DNA from: Streptosporangium sp. NBC_01495
GTDB taxonomy: Bacteria; Actinomycetota; Actinomycetes; Streptosporangiales; Streptosporangiaceae
Direction of reading: 5' to 3'
DNA: 64,000 bases
NCBI RefSeq assembly: GCF_036250735.1
Contig: NZ_CP109430.1
Location: forward strand, 4,526,001-4,590,000
The notes under the pieces are model-generated. The model was given only the letters and a program-made list of their open reading frames with translations, was not told the origin of the DNA and did not search any database. Numbering within the stretch: the stretch's first letter is position 1; the number at the start of each line of letters is the position of its first letter. The translations under genes and the position numbers were made by a program. Below, piece after piece: positions 28,070 through 36,254 of this stretch.

Positions 28070-28072
28070 TAG
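26738..28072 (+). CDS. IS630-family transposase
   Basis: 444 residues. Seen: two N-terminal HTH units ([20 protein letters not shown] and [20 protein letters not shown]) with the GRPKAE and RPGRPSS linkers, then a DDE core with [15 protein letters not shown] (first Asp), [18 protein letters not shown] (second Asp) and [13 protein letters not shown] (Glu). Complete and free of visible lesions, so potentially active. The TAG stop is formed with the target TA. Confidence 0.93.
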   Translation: MCMGHPGPSAVQIVLTEIERARLQGLTAQAGAAAGRARIVLACAEPGASNAQVARSLGVAVATVRRWRATFAREGMDALSDRPRSGRPKAELTLSAEERATLQRWARRTTSAQVLAMRSKIVLGCADGEDNQQIAERLRVHPDTVSKWRSRFLRLRLEGLVDEQRPGRPSSVSLDRVEQVVVATLEQTPKGATHWSRASMAQRSGLSKSTIGRIWRDFGLKPHLADTFKLSTDPLFMEKVVDVVGLYHNPPERAVVLCVDEKSQIQALDRSQPVLPMMPGMPERRTHDYVRNGITSLFAAFNIADGTVIGELHRQHRAAEFKKFLITIDKTVPVELDIHLICDNYGTHKTPAIKAWLARHPRFHMHLTPTGSSWINQVERWFGFLTDQLIRRGVHKSVQALEKDIRDWISQWNDNPRPFVWKKTAEEILESLARYCRRISDAGH

Positions 28073-28365
28073 ATCAGCCACACCCGCAGCGTTTGATCGT
28101 CGTCGGGATCGAGCTCGACCCGGTAGCCAGCCACCAGCAGCGCGGCCTCATATCGTGCCAGCTCCTGCGCGGAGATGCCGGTGTTGTCGGCACAGGCGAT
28201 CAGGAAGGGCGCGCCACCCTGCCCGCCGTCACCGAATCGTCGTCAAGATCGCGTTCGTAGCGCCAAAATCCGGACCGATCCTCCCCGAAGGCCAACAGCG
28301 ACTCGGTCGGGTCTCCGGCGATGACCGCCGAGTCGATCTCCCACGCCCGCGACCTGGTGACCCGG
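28069..28365 (-). pseudogene. frameshifted relic downstream of the coiled-coil gene
   Basis: On the minus strand one frame reads RVTRSRAWEIDSAVIAGDPT and LLAFGEDRSGFWRYERDLDD; a second frame continues GGAPFLIACADNTGISAQEL and ends [18 protein letters not shown] at a TAG lying on the IS630 target site. The two parts look like one ~95-codon gene with a shift near 28210-28235. Unknown function; it overlaps or abuts the end of the coiled-coil gene as if once co-transcribed. Confidence 0.4.
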
Positions 28366-28381
28366 CTGGGCCCGGCCGGGC

Positions 28382-29545
28382 TCAGCCGGGCCCAGCCCGC
28401 AGCTCCGCGGTGATCGCGCGTTCCCTGAGCTGGGCGGACTCGGCGCGCAGCGCCTCCATCTGGTCGCGCAGATCCGACAGGCGCATCTGTTCCATGGCCA
28501 GCCGCATGCGCGCCTCGTCACGTTCGGCGAGTGCCTCGGCGGCCTTGGCCGCCGCGCGCTCCCCCGCTTCGGTGATCTTCTCGGCGGCCCGTTCCTCGGC
28601 TTTGACCACCCGGCGCGCCGCCCGCTTCTCCAGCTCGGACGCCTGCTTGTCCACTCGTTCCGCCCGCGTGCGCGCCTCGGCCGCCTCGGCCAGAGCCTGA
28701 GCGCGCGCGGTCGCCTCGGCGTCGGCGCGCGCCAATGCCCGGTCCCGCTCCGCTTCGGCCGCGTCGGCGCGCGCCGACGCGGCCGAAGCGACACGCTCGG
28801 CCTGGCCTCTGGCCCCCTGCGCGCTCCTGGTCTCCTCCAGCGCCCGGTCCCGCTCGGCGCGCGCCTGCTCGGCCTGCTCCTGGTCGTGGACGGCCCGCGC
28901 CCCGGCCCGGCGCGCCTCGGTCTCGGCGGCCTCGACCCGCTCGGCCATCTCCCGCAGCGCCGCGTCCCGGGCCGCCTCGGCCCGCTGGGCCCTGCGGGTG
29001 GCCTCCTGCTCGGCCTGCCTGGCCCGGCGTTCGGTGCTGGCCGCCTCGTGCAACGCGGCCAGCGCCTGCTCCCTGGCGGTCTCCGCGTCGGCCAGCGCGG
29101 TGTCGCGTTCGACGTTGGCCTCCTCCACGCGGCGCGTCATCGCGTCCCGCTCACGCCGGGCGTGCTCGGAAGCCTCCCGCGCCAGCCGTACCTGCTCGAA
29201 GGCCTGTTCCCGCTCGGTGCGCGCGATCGCCACCCGGGTGTGCGCCTCGGCCTGCACCGCGCTCACCTTGGCCTCCACCCCCGCCGGGCTCAGCTCCTCC
29301 GACAACACCTGCGCCAGCGGCGCGATCGCCGCGATCATCCCCTTCTCCATGCGCTCGTAGAACTCCTCGGCCCTGGCCAGCGCCCCCTCAAGCCCCGGCG
29401 TCGCCCGCCGCATCTCGCGTTCGCGCTTGGCCACAGCCTGGCAGTCTCCCTGTGCGCAGTACGCTCTCGGCCGCCCGCGCCCAGGCCGCTGCTCGATCGG
29501 CGTCCCACAGTGTTTGCACGGCGTCATCGCGCCCGGCTCCTGCAT
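28382..29545 (-). CDS. long coiled-coil protein with N-terminal zinc-finger-like motif (KfrA-like in layout)
   Basis: 387 residues; the ATG at 29527 with AGGAG upstream (second Met) is as likely as 29545. Seen: a four-cysteine motif CKHCGTPIEQ...RAYCAQGDC (about 10-35) followed by ~320 residues of uninterrupted Ala/Glu/Arg-rich heptads (AEAARDAALREMAERVEAAE and similar). Plasmid KfrA proteins pair a DNA-binding head with a long coiled coil and act in partition or nucleoid-like structures; the resemblance is in layout, not proven homology. The three 55-bp repeats upstream could be its binding sites. Confidence 0.75.
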   Translation of the reverse strand: MQEPGAMTPCKHCGTPIEQRPGRGRPRAYCAQGDCQAVAKREREMRRATPGLEGALARAEEFYERMEKGMIAAIAPLAQVLSEELSPAGVEAKVSAVQAEAHTRVAIARTEREQAFEQVRLAREASEHARRERDAMTRRVEEANVERDTALADAETAREQALAALHEAASTERRARQAEQEATRRAQRAEAARDAALREMAERVEAAETEARRAGARAVHDQEQAEQARAERDRALEETRSAQGARGQAERVASAASARADAAEAERDRALARADAEATARAQALAEAAEARTRAERVDKQASELEKRAARRVVKAEERAAEKITEAGERAAAKAAEALAERDEARMRLAMEQMRLSDLRDQMEALRAESAQLRERAITAELRAGPG

Positions 29546-29717
29546 GGCAGGAGCCTAGCATCTCCGATTTTCCAGAAATCAAAAATCAATAAACAAGATC
29601 TGTTGCGTCTAACCCCGACTACAGTAACTACCGGGAATGTAAATTCCCGCAAGTTACAAGCCAGGTGGACGAACGGGTGTCCCGTCTCACTTGTCCCGTC
29701 TCACTCAATCTGAGGCA

Positions 29718-30236
29718 GTCTCACTCAACCTGAGGTATTCGGCGTTTTGTCTCACCTATCTGAGGCATGATCATCATGGGCTCAACCGTGCCGTTGGCCT
29801 CGCATGACGAGCCAAAAGCCCAGCTCAGAGGGGTTTTAGGCAACGATGGCAACCGGATGGGGGGCCAAACCGAAGCGAGACTTCCGTGAAGGCACTTCCC
29901 GAAGATCCGTTAGGTCTCGTAGATGGCTCTGCGGCCGGACAAAAAATAGCGTCCTCCTGCATCGAGCCGAGACTCGTCTCATCCAATCTGAGGTATCTGG
30001 TGTTTTGTCTCAGCTATCTGAGGCATGATCGCTTACGGTCGCCGTACCGTGTGCAGCATCGCCCCACTTCAGAAGGGGTTTTCTTGGCAGGTGGACGGCC
30101 CGCGAAGGGCCAAGCTGGGGTTGCGGCTTCTCTGTGGCCGTTCCTGCGGTGGCCCTCTCCGCCCTCCGTATCGGCCTGAGCGTCTCATCCAATCTGAGGT
30201 ATCTGGTGTTTTGTCTCAGCTATCTGAGGCATGATC
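29718..30236. repeat. three copies of a 55-bp dyad-containing repeat
   Basis: Copies at 29718-29772, 29976-30030 and 30182-30236. The last two are identical over 55 bp; the first differs at several positions. Each holds two dyads: TCTCA-N7-TGAGG and TGTCTCA-GCTATC-TGAGGCA, the latter with 7-bp arms and 6-bp spacer. Intervals are 258 and 206 bp, and each interval also contains a similar CAGA(A)GGGGTTTT sequence. An additional half-like copy (TCTCACTCAATCTGAGG) precedes the first at about 29699. The 795 bases 29546-30341 hold no convincing gene. Confidence 0.9.
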
Positions 30237-30341
30237 GTCGTTTTTGCTTCGCGGTGAGCGGCCTGTGTAGAGGCATCAACGCTGCTCAGAGCGTTGTCAC
30301 TGGGTTGGTCTGTGCTGGTGTCGTGTGTTTTTGGGGTGGGT

Positions 30342-31232
30342 TTACAGGCCGACGTTTCGCATGGCGTTGTCGCGCCAGCGGTCGACGGCGCGAATGTAGC
30401 GCAGCACGACCGGGGAGGTGGGAGCCCAGCGGCCGTGCTTGGCGATGACGGAGACGGGGACGCCTGCGGCGTAGGCGACGGTGGCGCCGCCGGCGCGCAG
30501 GCTGTGCGCGGTGAAGGTCTCTGCACTGGGCACGCCGGCGCGGATGGCCAGGGCGCGGATGATGACGTTGACGGCGTCGGCCCCCAGGCGGGAGCCGAGG
30601 TTGCCGTGGCGGTCAATGCGGCGCAACAGCCGCCCGGAGGCGGCTTCGGCGTCGGTGAGCACGGCGATCCAGTCGGCCCAGGCGGCGACGGGATCGGTCA
30701 GCGGGTGGCTACCGCGCGGGATGGCGATGGTCTCACCGTGGCTGTCTTTGTCGGTTTTGGAGGTGCGGATGGTGACCTCCAGCCCGTCGTGGACTTCCCG
30801 GATATCCTCGCAGGTCAGGGCGACCAGTTCGGAGCGGCGGCCCATCAGGGCCAGGCCGAGCACCAGCAGTAGCCGGTCGCGGACGCCGATGCGTGTGCGC
30901 AGGTCGCAGGCGCTGACCATGGCGCGCAGGGCGTCGATGCTCACCGGTGGGGCTTCGCGCTGGCCGCGGGTGCCAGCCTCGGCGCGGGCGCGTTTGTAGG
31001 CGCGCAGGGCCAGGCGGGCGGCGTCGGTAGGTGGCTGGTTGGTGTGGCCGGCCAGGCGGTGCATGGTGCGCACGCAAGCGAGGGCCTGCTCAATACTGGC
31101 TGGGGCCTGGTCGGCCGCGCACAGCGTCTCGACGTATTCGGCCAGTGTGTGGCCGGTGGCGGGCAGTGAGAGGCGGCCGTGGTTGGTGCACCAGAGGGCG
31201 AAGGCCGCCCATTGGCGTTCGTAGGCCCCCAC
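30342..31232 (-). CDS. tyrosine recombinase (phage-integrase family), 5' end cut by a Tn3 terminus
   Basis: 296 codons from a GTG that lies inside the Tn3 terminal repeat. Seen: SAM-like core-binding region (AYERQWAAFALWCTNHGRLS), then catalytic domain with Arg in LMGRRSELVALTCED, HSLRAGGATVAYAAGV (His-x-x-Arg), HGRWAPTSPVVLRYI with Trp/His and the nucleophilic Tyr. All catalytic residues are present, but roughly 20-30 N-terminal residues and the native start seem to have been replaced by transposon sequence. The repeats downstream could be its recombination sites. Confidence 0.87.
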   Translation of the reverse strand: MGAYERQWAAFALWCTNHGRLSLPATGHTLAEYVETLCAADQAPASIEQALACVRTMHRLAGHTNQPPTDAARLALRAYKRARAEAGTRGQREAPPVSIDALRAMVSACDLRTRIGVRDRLLLVLGLALMGRRSELVALTCEDIREVHDGLEVTIRTSKTDKDSHGETIAIPRGSHPLTDPVAAWADWIAVLTDAEAASGRLLRRIDRHGNLGSRLGADAVNVIIRALAIRAGVPSAETFTAHSLRAGGATVAYAAGVPVSVIAKHGRWAPTSPVVLRYIRAVDRWRDNAMRNVGL

Positions 31233-31272
31233 TCGGGTCCGCGCAACCAGCCCAAAAGTAGCTCTCTGTAAT
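31224..31272 (+). repeat. Tn3-type terminal inverted repeat, left
   Basis: Outer to inner: GGCCCCCACTCGGGTCCGCG, then CAACCAGCCCAAAAGTAGCT and CTCTGTAAT. Related ends: 43012-43061, 49018-49060, 51180-51223 and 58953-58993. The conserved parts are ACTCGGGTC(C/G)GCG, ACCA and CAAAGTA. Confidence 0.85.
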
Positions 31273-31340
31273 CGCCGCTACGTTCTGTCAGCAGTGCGGC
31301 GCTGAAGCGGCCGTTAGCGCTCGCCTGGCTCACGGAAAAT

Positions 31341-31485
31341 GCCCACACTCTCGGCCGTGTGGGCGGCGAGGTGTTTCATAAGCAGACACCTATGAAACAC
31401 CGCCTCCGGCTGGGCGCGTCCAGGGCAAACGCTGTTTCATGAGTCGGTGCAAACGCGTGGCCCCCTGAAACGCTCCTATGAAACA
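31341..31485 (+). other. res site of the Tn3 resolvase
   Basis: Directly upstream of the resolvase gene. Sub-site I is an 11-bp inverted repeat GGTGTTTCATA-N10-TATGAAACACC (31370-31401). Further GTTTCAT, TGAAAC and TATGAAACAC half-sites occur at 31430-31485, giving three clustered sub-sites as in Tn3/gamma-delta res. A separate hairpin GCCCACAC...GTGTGGGC lies at 31341-31363. Resolvase should bind here to resolve cointegrates and to repress its own gene. Confidence 0.75.
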
Positions 31486-31493
31486 CTTCCGGG

Positions 31494-32354
31494 GTGCACG
31501 ACGACGACTTCCTCCGCGTGGAGGCCCACGACTGCCCGATGACCTCCTGCGCCGCCCCCGCCGGCTCGCCGTGTCGCACCGGCCGGGGCAAGGTGGCCGT
31601 CCAGTACCACACCGCCCGCTTCCGGCTCGTGCCCGCGCTCGCCAAGGCGCTCAACGTCCCCACCCCGGCCCTCCGCAAGCCAGGCACGGCCTGGGCCCAG
31701 CTACCTCGCCCCGCCGCGGCCGACGCCGAGCCGGCCGGGCACGCGCGGATCGGCTACGCCCGCGCCTCCACCCTCCGCCAGTCCCTCGACACCCAGCTCG
31801 ACGCGCTCAAGGCCACCGGCGTCACCCGCGTCTTCGCCGAGAAGATCTCCACCCGCGCCATCACCCGCCCCGAGCTCGACAAGGCCATCACCCTGGCCCG
31901 GGAACTGCGCGCGGCCGGGGTGGCGGTCACGCTCGTGGTGCACGAGCACAAACGGCTCGGCCGCGGCCTCGACCTGGCCGCCCTCGCCGAGCAGCTGCGC
32001 GCCGCCGGCATCGGCCTGGAGTTCCTCACCGGGGAGCTGCAGGGCTCCCATGATCCCTCCGGCGTGGTGTTCACCGTCCTCGCGGCGCTATCCGGGATGG
32101 AACGCGAGTACATCCGCGACCGCACCCTGGAAGGCCACGAATCCGCCCGCGCCCGCGGCAAGGCCATCGGCGGCGCCGCCGTCACCGACGAGAACATGCT
32201 GTCCATGGCCCTGCACCTGCGCGGCCAGAACCTCAGCCTGCGCGACATCGCCGCCCGCCTCGTCATCACCAGCGGTGCCAGGAAAGGCCGTCATCCCTCG
32301 GCCGCGACCGTCCTGCGTATGCTGCGCGACCACGACCAGCAGACCGCGATCTGA
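31494..32354 (+). CDS. tnpR: serine recombinase, cointegrate resolvase of the Tn3 transposon
   Basis: 286 residues from a GTG. Seen: N-terminal cysteine finger DCPMTSCAAPAGSPCRTGRG, then resolvase domain starting RIGYARASTLRQSLDTQLDA (Ser nucleophile about residue 91), HKRLGRGLDLAALAEQLR, a long MEREYIRDRTLEGHESAR helix and a C-terminal HTH-like part (LSLRDIAARLVITSGARKGR). It is placed as in Tn3 elements: beside the terminal repeat, with a res site before it. More distant from the recombinases at 19235 and 59166 but with the same finger fusion. Confidence 0.9.
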   Translation: MHDDDFLRVEAHDCPMTSCAAPAGSPCRTGRGKVAVQYHTARFRLVPALAKALNVPTPALRKPGTAWAQLPRPAAADAEPAGHARIGYARASTLRQSLDTQLDALKATGVTRVFAEKISTRAITRPELDKAITLARELRAAGVAVTLVVHEHKRLGRGLDLAALAEQLRAAGIGLEFLTGELQGSHDPSGVVFTVLAALSGMEREYIRDRTLEGHESARARGKAIGGAAVTDENMLSMALHLRGQNLSLRDIAARLVITSGARKGRHPSAATVLRMLRDHDQQTAI

Positions 32355-32398
32355 CCGGCCGGGCCCGTCAAGGCCCGGGGGACGGCTGGACGCGCGAG

Positions 32399-32878
32399 CT
32401 ATCGCAGGCGGATCGCCTCGGCCGCGGCGGCAGACCAGGTAGACCGGAACCCCGCCGGCGTCCAGCCCTCCACCAGGCGGTCGTCGGTCACCATGATCTG
32501 CCACTGGCCCGGGGCGACCATGCCCACCACCAGCCCCGGCAGCCACGGCCACGACGTCTCATCCTTGTCGTCGGCCGTCAGCGGGTGGCGGACCTGTACC
32601 GGCGACGCGTCCGGGAACGGGTTCGCCTGCCGGGCCAGTGCCTCCGCCAAGGTCTCCACGCCCAGCTCCAGGTCCGAATTGGCCAGCGTCGCCTCGATTG
32701 TGCCCGCGGCCAGCTCATCGGCCAGCGCCAGGATGACCGTGTTGCTCGCCGCAAACGCCTCCACCGCCGCCACGTACTGGTCGACCTTCGCGGCCGTGGC
32801 CGTGTTCAGGTCCTTGGCCTGCCGGCGGTCGCCGGTCTCGGCCCACAGCCACAGGTCATCGGGCTGCTCCCCGAACAC
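32399..32878 (-). CDS. hypothetical protein of the Tn3 transposon
   Basis: 159 codons from a GTG at 32878, convergent with the resolvase. The sequence (KDLNTATAAKVDQYVAAVEA, PLTADDKDETSWPWLPGLVV, WTPAGFRSTWSAAAAEAIRL) is coding in character but matches no family I recognise. No good ribosome site is visible, so it could be the 3' part of a longer gene cut upstream at about 32880. Confidence 0.5.
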   Translation of the reverse strand: MFGEQPDDLWLWAETGDRRQAKDLNTATAAKVDQYVAAVEAFAASNTVILALADELAAGTIEATLANSDLELGVETLAEALARQANPFPDASPVQVRHPLTADDKDETSWPWLPGLVVGMVAPGQWQIMVTDDRLVEGWTPAGFRSTWSAAAAEAIRLR

Positions 32879-32972
32879 CTGCCGCTGCGCGCGGGGTTTC
32901 GATGGGGATCCGGTCGATCAGGAGCCTGTGACGAACCAATCTTTGCTCATCTGTCTCTCCGTTCTGGGATGT

Positions 32973-33701
32973 TTACCAGGCGATGGGGCCGAGGCGATCG
33001 ATGAAGATCCCGGTTGGCCCGTCAGAGGCGAGCGTCGCGAGCTCGATGATCGGATCACTGCCCTCGGTGACCGTCAGCTCGCCCGTGTGGATGTTCATGT
33101 CGGTGGCGGTGAACCTGCCGTTGGCGACCTCGCCGGGGGTCACGGCGTTGAACTTGATGGCCGGCAGCGCCTGGGCGTATCGGACGGTGATCATGTTCAG
33201 TGCCGCCTTCGACGAGGTGTAGGCGAGTTCGTACATCGTCGAGACGGCTTGCCTGGGGTCAGTCACGACGACGATAGATCCCCCGGCGCCGGTGACCATC
33301 ACCACCCGCGGGTTGTCGGCCGCCTGCAACAGCGGCAGGAACGCGTGCGTGACCCGGACCGGCCCGTACACATTGGTGTCGTAGACGGCGTGGATGTCCT
33401 TGGCCGTCGCGTCCGCCGGGTTGACACCGCCGCCCGGCGTGCCGGCGTTGTTGATCAGCACGTCCATTCGGTCGGTGTGCTCCCGGACTAGCCGCACAGC
33501 CCCGGCCACCGACTCCTCCGAGGTCACGTCCAATGGGACCATGATGACGTGTGCGCCGTCGGCGGCCAGCTTCTGCGCGGCGGCGCTTCCCCTGCCCTCG
33601 TCACGTGAGCCGAGGAAGACCCTCCAACCCAGCCCTCCGAGCCTACGCGCCGTCTCGTAGCCCAGGCCTTTGTTCGCTCCAGTGATCAATACTGAGTTCA
33701 T
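32973..33701 (-). CDS. short-chain dehydrogenase/reductase (SDR)
   Basis: The ATG at 33701 has AGGAGGG with 5-nt spacing; 242 residues. Seen: MNSVLITGANKGLGYETARR with the TGxxxGxG cofactor loop, LDVT, NNAG (about 88), and the catalytic YxxSK in LAYTSSKAAL. Classical SDR, NADP(H)-preferring by the basic residue after the glycine loop (SRDEGR). Substrate unknown. A cargo gene of the Tn3 transposon. Confidence 0.92.
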   Translation of the reverse strand: MNSVLITGANKGLGYETARRLGGLGWRVFLGSRDEGRGSAAAQKLAADGAHVIMVPLDVTSEESVAGAVRLVREHTDRMDVLINNAGTPGGGVNPADATAKDIHAVYDTNVYGPVRVTHAFLPLLQAADNPRVVMVTGAGGSIVVVTDPRQAVSTMYELAYTSSKAALNMITVRYAQALPAIKFNAVTPGEVANGRFTATDMNIHTGELTVTEGSDPIIELATLASDGPTGIFIDRLGPIAW

Positions 33702-33799
33702 GTTCCCTCCTGACGTCGTTGTACTTGCGACCATGTGACGGTGCCGACCCGATTCCTGTGACACTGCCGAGGTGTGATGGAGGACACCAGCGGCGGTTG

Positions 33800-33925
33800 T
33801 CACAAACCGGCGGGATCGGCGTCTTGTGTGCGGGGTTCGACCCGCGCGAACCGACCAGCGATCCGGTCCATGGCCGCCTCGAACGCCTCCCGCCAACGGG
33901 CAGGGTCTATGCTGTGACCTGCGGC
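33800..33925 (-). pseudogene. IS701-like transposase N-terminal fragment
   Basis: The minus strand reads HSIDPARWREAFEAAMDRIA then GRFARVEPRTQ before a stop. WREAFxAAMDRIAGRFARVEPR closely follows the N-terminus of IS701-family DDE transposases as I recall it. Only about 40 codons remain; the rest of 33702-34037 shows nothing further. Confidence 0.45.
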
Positions 33926-34037
33926 CACCACGTGATCGTTTGTCTTCACACATCGATGATCAACGGTGGCCGCACCCGTCTCCACAGCGCGTCAGGGTCG
34001 CACAGCGTCCGCCTGCCGTCCTGTGTCAGGAGGACAT

Positions 34038-34502
34038 GTGCAACGTGGCGAAGTCTGGTGGGTCGAGTTCGACGAGCGGCGGCCGGTCGTACTGCTGTCG
34101 GAAGGCGACGCGTCCGGGATCCGGGTGATGCAGGTCGTGGCTCCGGCGGGCGTCGACATCAGCGGTCTGGGCGTCGAAGTGGCAGTAGGCCCCATGGAAG
34201 GACTGCCCTTTGAAGGCGTGCTGCGGTTCGCGTTCCCGTGTCCGGGATTTACCCCTTGCACGTGGCTGACTACCGTGTCCCGGGACGACCTGCTCGAGCG
34301 GGCGGGCGCCCTGCCCTACGCGAAACTCAACGAGATTGAGGATGCCCTCCGACTCGCTGGACAGGCGAAGGAGCGGACCCCGGCGACGACCGACGAAGCT
34401 CCGCGAGATAAGGGACGCCCTCCGTCTCGGTGGACTCGAGTAGTCGGGCAGGCGGAGAAGGAACGGACACCCCCGGTGGCGTGGTCGATCTCGTCCAGAT
34501 GA
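34038..34502 (+). CDS. PemK/MazF-family toxin-like protein
   Basis: GTG at 34038 with AGGAGG four nt upstream. The first ~115 residues match the MazF/PemK fold: VQRGEVWWVEFDERRPVVLL, VMQVVAPAGVDI, VRLxxFAFPCPG-like barrel and the C-terminal helix KLNEIEDALRLAG. Such proteins are mRNA-cleaving toxins, normally paired with an antitoxin; no antitoxin gene is visible upstream, where only an IS701 relic is found. The tail is abnormal: after AKERTP the DNA repeats the terminal block (DALRLAG / DALRLGG) in a shifted frame, extending the protein to 154 residues. It may be degenerate or inactive. Confidence 0.7.
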   Translation: MQRGEVWWVEFDERRPVVLLSEGDASGIRVMQVVAPAGVDISGLGVEVAVGPMEGLPFEGVLRFAFPCPGFTPCTWLTTVSRDDLLERAGALPYAKLNEIEDALRLAGQAKERTPATTDEAPRDKGRPPSRWTRVVGQAEKERTPPVAWSISSR

Positions 34503-34583
34503 TCGACGCTGACCACCTGTCTCCTCGGCGCCCCTCCCCATCGAGATCACCATCTACGGCTGGAGTATCAACCCGGATTCGGC

Positions 34584-34619
34584 ACCTTGCCTCCAGCGCG
34601 GATGCGCTGGAGGCAAGGT
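34584..34619. terminator. bidirectional hairpin terminator
   Basis: A perfect 16-bp stem (ACCTTGCCTCCAGCGC and complement) with a 4-nt GGAT loop, between the convergent PemK-like and ferredoxin genes. Confidence 0.8.
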
Positions 34620-34675
34620 CTGACCTACCCGCCCGCTACGGGTACGGACGGATGCGTAGTCCACCCGGGGAGGGC

Positions 34676-34873
34676 TTACTCCTGCAGGATGGATAGGGCT
34701 CGGGATGGGCACAGGGTGACGGCGTGGTGCGCCTGTGCGGCGCTCTGGTCGTCGGGGTGGTCGGTCAGCAGGGCCACGATGCCGTCGTCGTCTTGGTCGA
34801 AGACGGCCGGTTCGGTCAGGACGCACTGGCCGGAGCCGACGCAGAGACGGGTGTCCGCTTTGATCCGCATCAT
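34676..34873 (-). CDS. ferredoxin, 3Fe-4S type, P450 partner
   Basis: 65 residues from the ATG at 34873 (MMRIKADTRLCVGSGQCVLT). Seen: C-x5-C and a later CPSRAL cysteine as in the ferredoxin at 26394. It starts 7 nt after the P450 stop, so the two are one operon, with the P450 first, and are translated together. Confidence 0.94.
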   Translation of the reverse strand: MMRIKADTRLCVGSGQCVLTEPAVFDQDDDGIVALLTDHPDDQSAAQAHHAVTLCPSRALSILQE

Positions 34874-34880
34874 GTCCTGC

Positions 34881-36104
34881 TCACCAGGTGACCGGGAGTT
34901 CGTGGGCGCCGTAGATGACGGCGTCGGACTTGAACGGCAGGTCATCGACCGGTACGGCGAGCCGCAGGGCAGGGATGCGGCGGAACAGCGTGTCGAAGAC
35001 GATCTGCAGTTCCATCCGGGCCAGGTTCTGGCCGAGGCACTGGTGCGGGCCGAAGCCGAAGGCGAGGTGGTGGCGGGCCCCGCGCTCGACGTCCAGGTCG
35101 GTCGGGTCCTTGAACGCCGCCGGGTCCCAGTTTGCCGACAGGGCCGAGACGATGACGCCCTCGCCGGCCTTGATGCTCACCCCGCCGATCTCCACGTCGT
35201 CGGTGGCCAGCCGGGAGGTGACCCCGTCGGCGATGGTGAAGTAGCGCAGCAGTTCCTCCACGGCCATGGGCGTCCTGTCCGGGTCGGCCTTGATCAGGGC
35301 CAGTTGCTCCGGGTGGGTGAGGAGCCCGACCACGCCGAGCGAGATCATGTTCGCGGTGGTCTCGTGGCCTGCGGTCAGCAGAAGGAAGGCCAGGCTCACC
35401 AAGCCTGCGTGGTCGAGGGTGCCCTCCTGGCGCTGCCGTGCGATTTGCCGGCCGAACAGGTCGTCGCTGGGTTCGGACTCCTTGCGGGTGATCAGGTCGT
35501 CGATGTAGGCGCGCAGTTCGGCGAAGGCTCGCCGGCGGTCCTCCAGCGAAGTCCGGCGCACCATCATGGTGGTGCGGCTTTGGAAGAAGTCGTGGTCGGT
35601 GTAGGGGACGCCGAGCAGTTCGCAGATCACCAGGGAGGGCACCGGCAGCGACAGCGCCTGCACCAGGTCGACCGGTCGCTGGTCGGCGGCGAGCAGGTCG
35701 TCGATGAAGTGGTCGACGATGGCCTGGATGCGCGGGCGCAGCGCGGCGAGGTGCTTGACGGTGAACTCGCCGATCACCGGGCGTCGGGCCGCGGAGTGTT
35801 CCGCGCCGTCCATGCCGAGCATCAACGGCGGCTGGCTGCGGAGCTGCTGCAGGGTCGCCGCGTCGAGGGTGAAGAGCGGGAAGCCGTCCTTGCGCTTGTC
35901 GGAGGAGAAGCGGCCGTCGACGAGGACGGTACGGGCCTCCTCATGCCCGGACACCCACCACGCCTCGCCGCCGCTGGCCAGGCGGACCTTGTTGATCGGC
36001 GCCTGCTCGCGCAGTTGCTCGTAGGCGGTGGGCGGGGCGAACGGGCAACCCCGCTCGACCGGCAGTTCCAGACCGGCGAGTTCGCCGGTAACGCTCTTTG
36101 TCAT
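34881..36104 (-). CDS. cytochrome P450, CYP105-like (Tn3 cargo)
   Basis: The ATG at 36104 follows GGGAGG with 6-nt spacing; 407 residues. Seen: RGCPFAPPTAYEQLREQAP, I-helix LTAGHETTANM, ExxR in EELLRYF, haem loop FGFGPHQCLGQNLARME with Cys about residue 356. It shares that haem loop and most C-terminal blocks with the P450 at 25150, so the two are paralogues in one window, one on the transposon and one off it. Oxidation of a small hydrophobic substrate is expected. Confidence 0.95.
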   Translation of the reverse strand: MTKSVTGELAGLELPVERGCPFAPPTAYEQLREQAPINKVRLASGGEAWWVSGHEEARTVLVDGRFSSDKRKDGFPLFTLDAATLQQLRSQPPLMLGMDGAEHSAARRPVIGEFTVKHLAALRPRIQAIVDHFIDDLLAADQRPVDLVQALSLPVPSLVICELLGVPYTDHDFFQSRTTMMVRRTSLEDRRRAFAELRAYIDDLITRKESEPSDDLFGRQIARQRQEGTLDHAGLVSLAFLLLTAGHETTANMISLGVVGLLTHPEQLALIKADPDRTPMAVEELLRYFTIADGVTSRLATDDVEIGGVSIKAGEGVIVSALSANWDPAAFKDPTDLDVERGARHHLAFGFGPHQCLGQNLARMELQIVFDTLFRRIPALRLAVPVDDLPFKSDAVIYGAHELPVTW

Positions 36105-36254
36105 GAATGACCTCCCAGTGGGGGAATTTGTTCTGCTTGTGGCGGCCTCGGAGCGTGATCGACATCGCCGGTTCCGCGTAGGACGAGAGTCGCCTGTTGC
36201 GCCACCGTCAGGTCCATATCGCTCCGAGGCTGTGGGCCGGCTCGTCACCGGTGT

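Noticed and set aside
29846..30234. Two small repeated genes ending VSGVLSQLSEA
   Set aside because: The shared C-termini are just the translation of the 55-bp repeat; N-terminal parts are unrelated and lack ribosome sites.
34676..36104. Complete secondary-metabol biosynthetic cluster
   Set aside because: P450, ferredoxin and SDR genes occur but there is no polyketide, peptide or terpene synthase in the window.
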